A stretch of 64,000 nt of DNA from assembly GCF_900100605.1 (NCBI RefSeq), contig NZ_FNCN01000002.1:322091-386090 (forward strand). The letters run 5' to 3'. Source of the DNA: Sinosporangium album (GTDB lineage Bacteria > Actinomycetota > Actinomycetes > Streptosporangiales > Streptosporangiaceae). Shown here piece by piece: positions 61,491-64,000 of the stretch. Below the pieces are notes generated by a model that was not told the DNA's origin, ran no database searches, and saw only the letters and a list, made by a program, of their open reading frames with translations. Both the position numbers and the translations under genes were made by a program. Each line of letters opens with the position of its first letter. The stretch's first letter is position 1.

Positions 61491-61887
61491 GATCGAGCCT
61501 TTCCGGAACAGAAGGATGTTGTTGGGGGGTGCTCCGAAGTCCGAGACCCTATTGCACGTTCAGTAACAGAGTAAATGCATAGAGTGGCGAAGGAAAGGTC
61601 AAATCTGTAGCGCAAGGCGGTGAACGGAGAAGATGAGGTGGATCTTTCCGCTGTAAGCCCCGTGAAAGCTAGAGCTTTTAGGGGCACTCATCCCCATAAT
61701 GGACACGCGGATACATGCAGATACTGGTGATGTGTGAATGGTCCCCTAGATTTCAGCCGCCCCCGACAGCGCCCGATTTTCATGCCGCATCCCCATAAAC
61801 CACACAACATTCCGCCGCCCGCACACGTGACGTCCCCGCACACGCGATGTCCCCGCACACCCGCCCTCCCCGGACGCCGGCGGCCTC
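61491..61887. other. AT-rich intergenic region
   Basis: About 400 bp without a gene. The left part (61540-61620) is unusually AT-rich and probably holds the promoter of the chaplin-like gene. Nothing else is recognised. Confidence 0.55.
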
Positions 61888-62196
61888 CTACGGCTCCTCC
61901 CCGGCGGCCACGGCGAGCAGCACATCACCGTGACACGGTTGATCAAGATGACACCAGCACGCAAGATCCCGCCCCGCGAGCTCCTCACGGGCCCGCACGA
62001 CCAGATCGGGCCGCCCGGCCAGATAACCGCGGTACATCTCCACCGACTCCGCGCGGTCCTTGGCCTCCCGCCCCACATGGAATGGATTGTGGAACGGGCT
62101 CTGCTTCATCCCGGGCGCGCCCCGGCCCACATAGACCGCCCCTTCGGGCACATGGCCGTGGTAGAGATCCCCTTCGACCTTCACACGTTGTGGCAT
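61888..62196 (-). CDS. DUF4326 protein
   Basis: A 102-residue protein with the full DUF4326 pattern: VYVGRGAPGMKQSPFHNPFH, EMYRGYLAGRP, and ELAGRDLACWCHLDQPCHGD. The Trp-Cys-His and Cys-His residues suggest metal or nucleotide binding. Function not established. Such genes are often on phages or accessory DNA, so it may be a transferred gene. Confidence 0.8.
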   Translation of the reverse strand: MPQRVKVEGDLYHGHVPEGAVYVGRGAPGMKQSPFHNPFHVGREAKDRAESVEMYRGYLAGRPDLVVRAREELAGRDLACWCHLDQPCHGDVLLAVAAGEEP

Positions 62197-62548
62197 GCGG
62201 CATTCTCCGTCACCCCGCCCCGCCGGCGCACGTGCCCCAGCCCGTGACCCACCCTTCCGAGCTACCCGGCGGAGCCCGTCAGCGTCGACACCTCGACCCT
62301 CCCCCGCCCCGCCGAGCGCAGCGCTGCGCTCTGGCGAGATCGCCGGCCGCCTGTGTCAGATGAGCTTTCCCATCCACATGCGCAGACCAAGGTCGTCGAG
62401 TTCCATCAGATTCTCCCGAGGGGACCGTCGCCTTCGGGCGGCGGGGGAATCGGGAGCGGGAGGGCCGCCAAGGCCCGAGTGTGCCCTGACCTGTCCGGTC
62501 CGCGCGTCGGAGGTCTGCGGTCTTGGGCGTGTCGGATGTGCGGCGGCG
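62197..62548. other. Non-coding gap
   Basis: 350 bp. No open frame has a ribosome site or family similarity; I see no RNA gene. Confidence 0.55.
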
Positions 62549-62767
62549 TCACGATGACCGGGTGACCCGCCAGGCACGCACCTCCCCGGGTGCGGCGTAC
62601 GACCTCGGACACCGCGTGGGGCTGTGTGCCGCGACCTTGGCCAGTGCTTCAGGATCTGTCACCGTCTCGCCTTGGAACCAGAACTCGCCGGTTTCCTCGT
62701 CCACGAAGACCGCCGGGCACTCGTTCACAGGGGTGACGGGGGTGATACCTACGAAACTCAGCCGCAC
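62549..62767 (-). CDS. Small protein sharing the QG-x-x-V-x-D motif
   Basis: A 72-residue protein starting at GTG 62767 behind a GGAGGG site; the ATG further upstream is not needed. FVGITP near the start is followed by CPAVFVDEETGEFWFQGETV and TDPEALAKVAAHSP. The motif matches each half of the protein at 50341-50730. It is divergent from the regulator gene at 63037. Such short genes often pair with XRE-type regulators. Function unknown. Confidence 0.7.
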   Translation of the reverse strand: MRLSFVGITPVTPVNECPAVFVDEETGEFWFQGETVTDPEALAKVAAHSPTRCPRSYAAPGEVRAWRVTRSS

Positions 62768-63036
62768 TGTGCCCTCCGTTGTCTGGTGTGTGACCAAAGG
62801 TGACCAGGGCAACCCTAGCCTTCCGGGCCACTCTTGTGAGATCAAGAGATCTCCGAGGTGTTTCGACCCCACTGTCTGCGCTTGGGTGGCGATGGGGGAG
62901 GGGTGAGGGCAGGGGGTCACGGGTTATGGGCGGACTATGGGGGGCAACCCCCGGGTGCGTTCGCTCTCGCAGGGTTGGCGGCGGGGGATGGGCCGCGTAC
63001 GGTTAGCCTGCCAATCTTGCCGTCCAGGACGGTGCC

Positions 63037-64000
63037 ATGACGCAGCGTAATTCCGAATTAGAGGTCCTGCTCACAGAGGCGGGCTACTCACATGCCGCGC
63101 TCGCTCGGCAGATCAAGCTTCTCGGCCAACGAGAGCATGGTCTAGATCTACGCTACGACTACCGTGCGGTTCGGCGCTGGCTAGTCGGGGCTGTCCCCGA
63201 GGCTCCCACTCCGGCTTTGATCGCCACTATCTTCACCCGAGCCCTCGGCCGGCCCATCGGGTGCGAACAACTCGGGTTCAACTCCGCAGCCTCGGTCAGG
63301 CGATCTCTCCTTCTGCCGATTTCTCCGAGCACTAGCGTGGAGACCGTTGTCGAGTTATGGAGGGCCGCCGTCGTGGACCGCCGGAAATTTCTCGCCCAAG
63401 CGGCGTTCACTGGAGTCGCTGCGCTGGAAGCAGTGATCGACTGGCGGTTCTCTCCTCCCTCAGCAGCCCCGGCCCAAGCCGCAGGGACCGTGACCGTCCA
63501 CGAGGGTGATGTGGAGCGGCTTCGTCGAGCACGTGTCGAGTTCGCCGATCTCGACCACGCTCACGGCGGTGGCCACGCTCTTGGATGGCTTCAGCAGTAC
63601 CTGCACCAGGAGGTCGCGCCGCTTCTTCAGGGGCGCTACAGGGACAAGATCGGCCGGAACCTTTTCCTTGCGGCGGCTACCTTGTCCAACGTTGCTGGGT
63701 GGATGGCCATGGATGCCGGTCAGCATGGACTCGGTCAACGCCACTACACCCAGGCCATCGCATTGGCCAAGCATGCCGGCGCTGACGCGTTCGCCGCCTG
63801 CGCCTCGGGAAACCTGGCGACGCAGGCGCTGTTCCTGGGGCAAACACAGACCGCTATTCGGCTCACGCGGGCAGCACTCGACAGCAGCACATCTCTGCCC
63901 GCAGCGCTCATCGCGCAGATCGCCACCACAGAGGCTCGCGCGCACGCTCTCACTGGCGACGCCTACGAGACCATGCGCCTACTTCGCGAGGCAGATGAGG
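63037..64000 (+). CDS. HTH/TPR-type regulator, cut by window end
   Basis: At least 321 residues from ATG 63037 to the last base, without a stop. The N-terminus (LLTEAGYSHAALARQIKLLG, DYRAVRRWLVG) is a lambda-like HTH. After a linker, a hydrophobic tract (VDRRKFLAQAAFTGVAALEA) precedes TPR-like helices (GWMAMDAGQHGLGQRHYTQA, SGNLATQALFLGQTQTAIR). This is the large-regulator type of actinomycetes. A TTA codon occurs at residue 8, so translation would depend on bldA tRNA. The 3' part lies outside the window. Confidence 0.75.
   Translation, partial: MTQRNSELEVLLTEAGYSHAALARQIKLLGQREHGLDLRYDYRAVRRWLVGAVPEAPTPALIATIFTRALGRPIGCEQLGFNSAASVRRSLLLPISPSTSVETVVELWRAAVVDRRKFLAQAAFTGVAALEAVIDWRFSPPSAAPAQAAGTVTVHEGDVERLRRARVEFADLDHAHGGGHALGWLQQYLHQEVAPLLQGRYRDKIGRNLFLAAATLSNVAGWMAMDAGQHGLGQRHYTQAIALAKHAGADAFAACASGNLATQALFLGQTQTAIRLTRAALDSSTSLPAALIAQIATTEARAHALTGDAYETMRLLREADE

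Overview
The window is high-GC DNA of an actinomycete, most likely of the order Streptosporangiales (inference). The signs are GTG/TTG starts with four-base start/stop overlaps, an F420 reductase gene, a chaplin-like secreted peptide, XRE/DUF397 pairs, a PASTA lipoprotein, a Ser/Thr kinase with a WD40-type sensor, and a panB / nadE / glnA2-like / glnE neighbourhood typical of actinomycete chromosomes. No rRNA, tRNA or CRISPR array was seen.

Layout. 1-3.4 kb: an MFS exporter, a hypothetical gene, npdG and the 3' stub of a trans-sulfuration-type PLP enzyme. 3.4-14.8 kb: a TOMM/LAP-type RiPP gene cluster. It holds an ocin-ThiF-like F protein, a large SagB-type azoline dehydrogenase, a fused E1-like/YcaO cyclodehydratase ending in the Pro-x-Pro-x-Pro motif, an unknown protein, a pair of M16-type peptidases (one with HxxEH, one without), a LuxR-type regulator, a divergent XRE/MFS pair around a palindrome, and a 41-residue precursor. 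The precursor core is one Cys followed by eight consecutive Ser, then a nine-residue follower. 14.9-26.8 kb: a tight eight-gene lipid-type operon. It encodes a UbiB-like kinase fused to a class III aminotransferase, a KAS III-like enzyme, an ACP, a fatty acyl-AMP ligase, an MMPL transporter, a CFA-like methyltransferase, an N-acyl-D-amino-acid deacylase-like amidohydrolase and an OleD-like reductase. 26.8-35.3 kb: an accessory, partly decayed stretch with GntR and ATPase-domain pseudogenes, XRE/DUF397, a radical SAM/SPASM plus phosphotransferase pair, an AT-richer Clp-N gene with TTA codons, two fused transposase remnants, two paralogous serine beta-lactamase-fold proteins, a truncated Nudix gene and a frameshifted FxLD-type lanthipeptide precursor. 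35.4-64 kb: mostly core metabolism and regulation.

Proposed joint function (inference): the YcaO complex cyclises Cys and the Ser run to azolines, SagB oxidises them to (thi)azoles and oxazoles, and the M16 pair trims the peptide. This would give a polyoxazole whose Cys/Ser-rich core recalls that of telomestatin. The downstream operon, which starts just after a strong hairpin behind the precursor gene, activates a fatty acid on an ACP, extends, reduces and aminates it, and exports the product through MMPL. It could build a lipid partner for the peptide. If both halves serve one product, this would be an azole-RiPP/lipid hybrid system that I do not recognise as described. If not, it is two adjacent clusters. 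The sequence alone does not decide between these.
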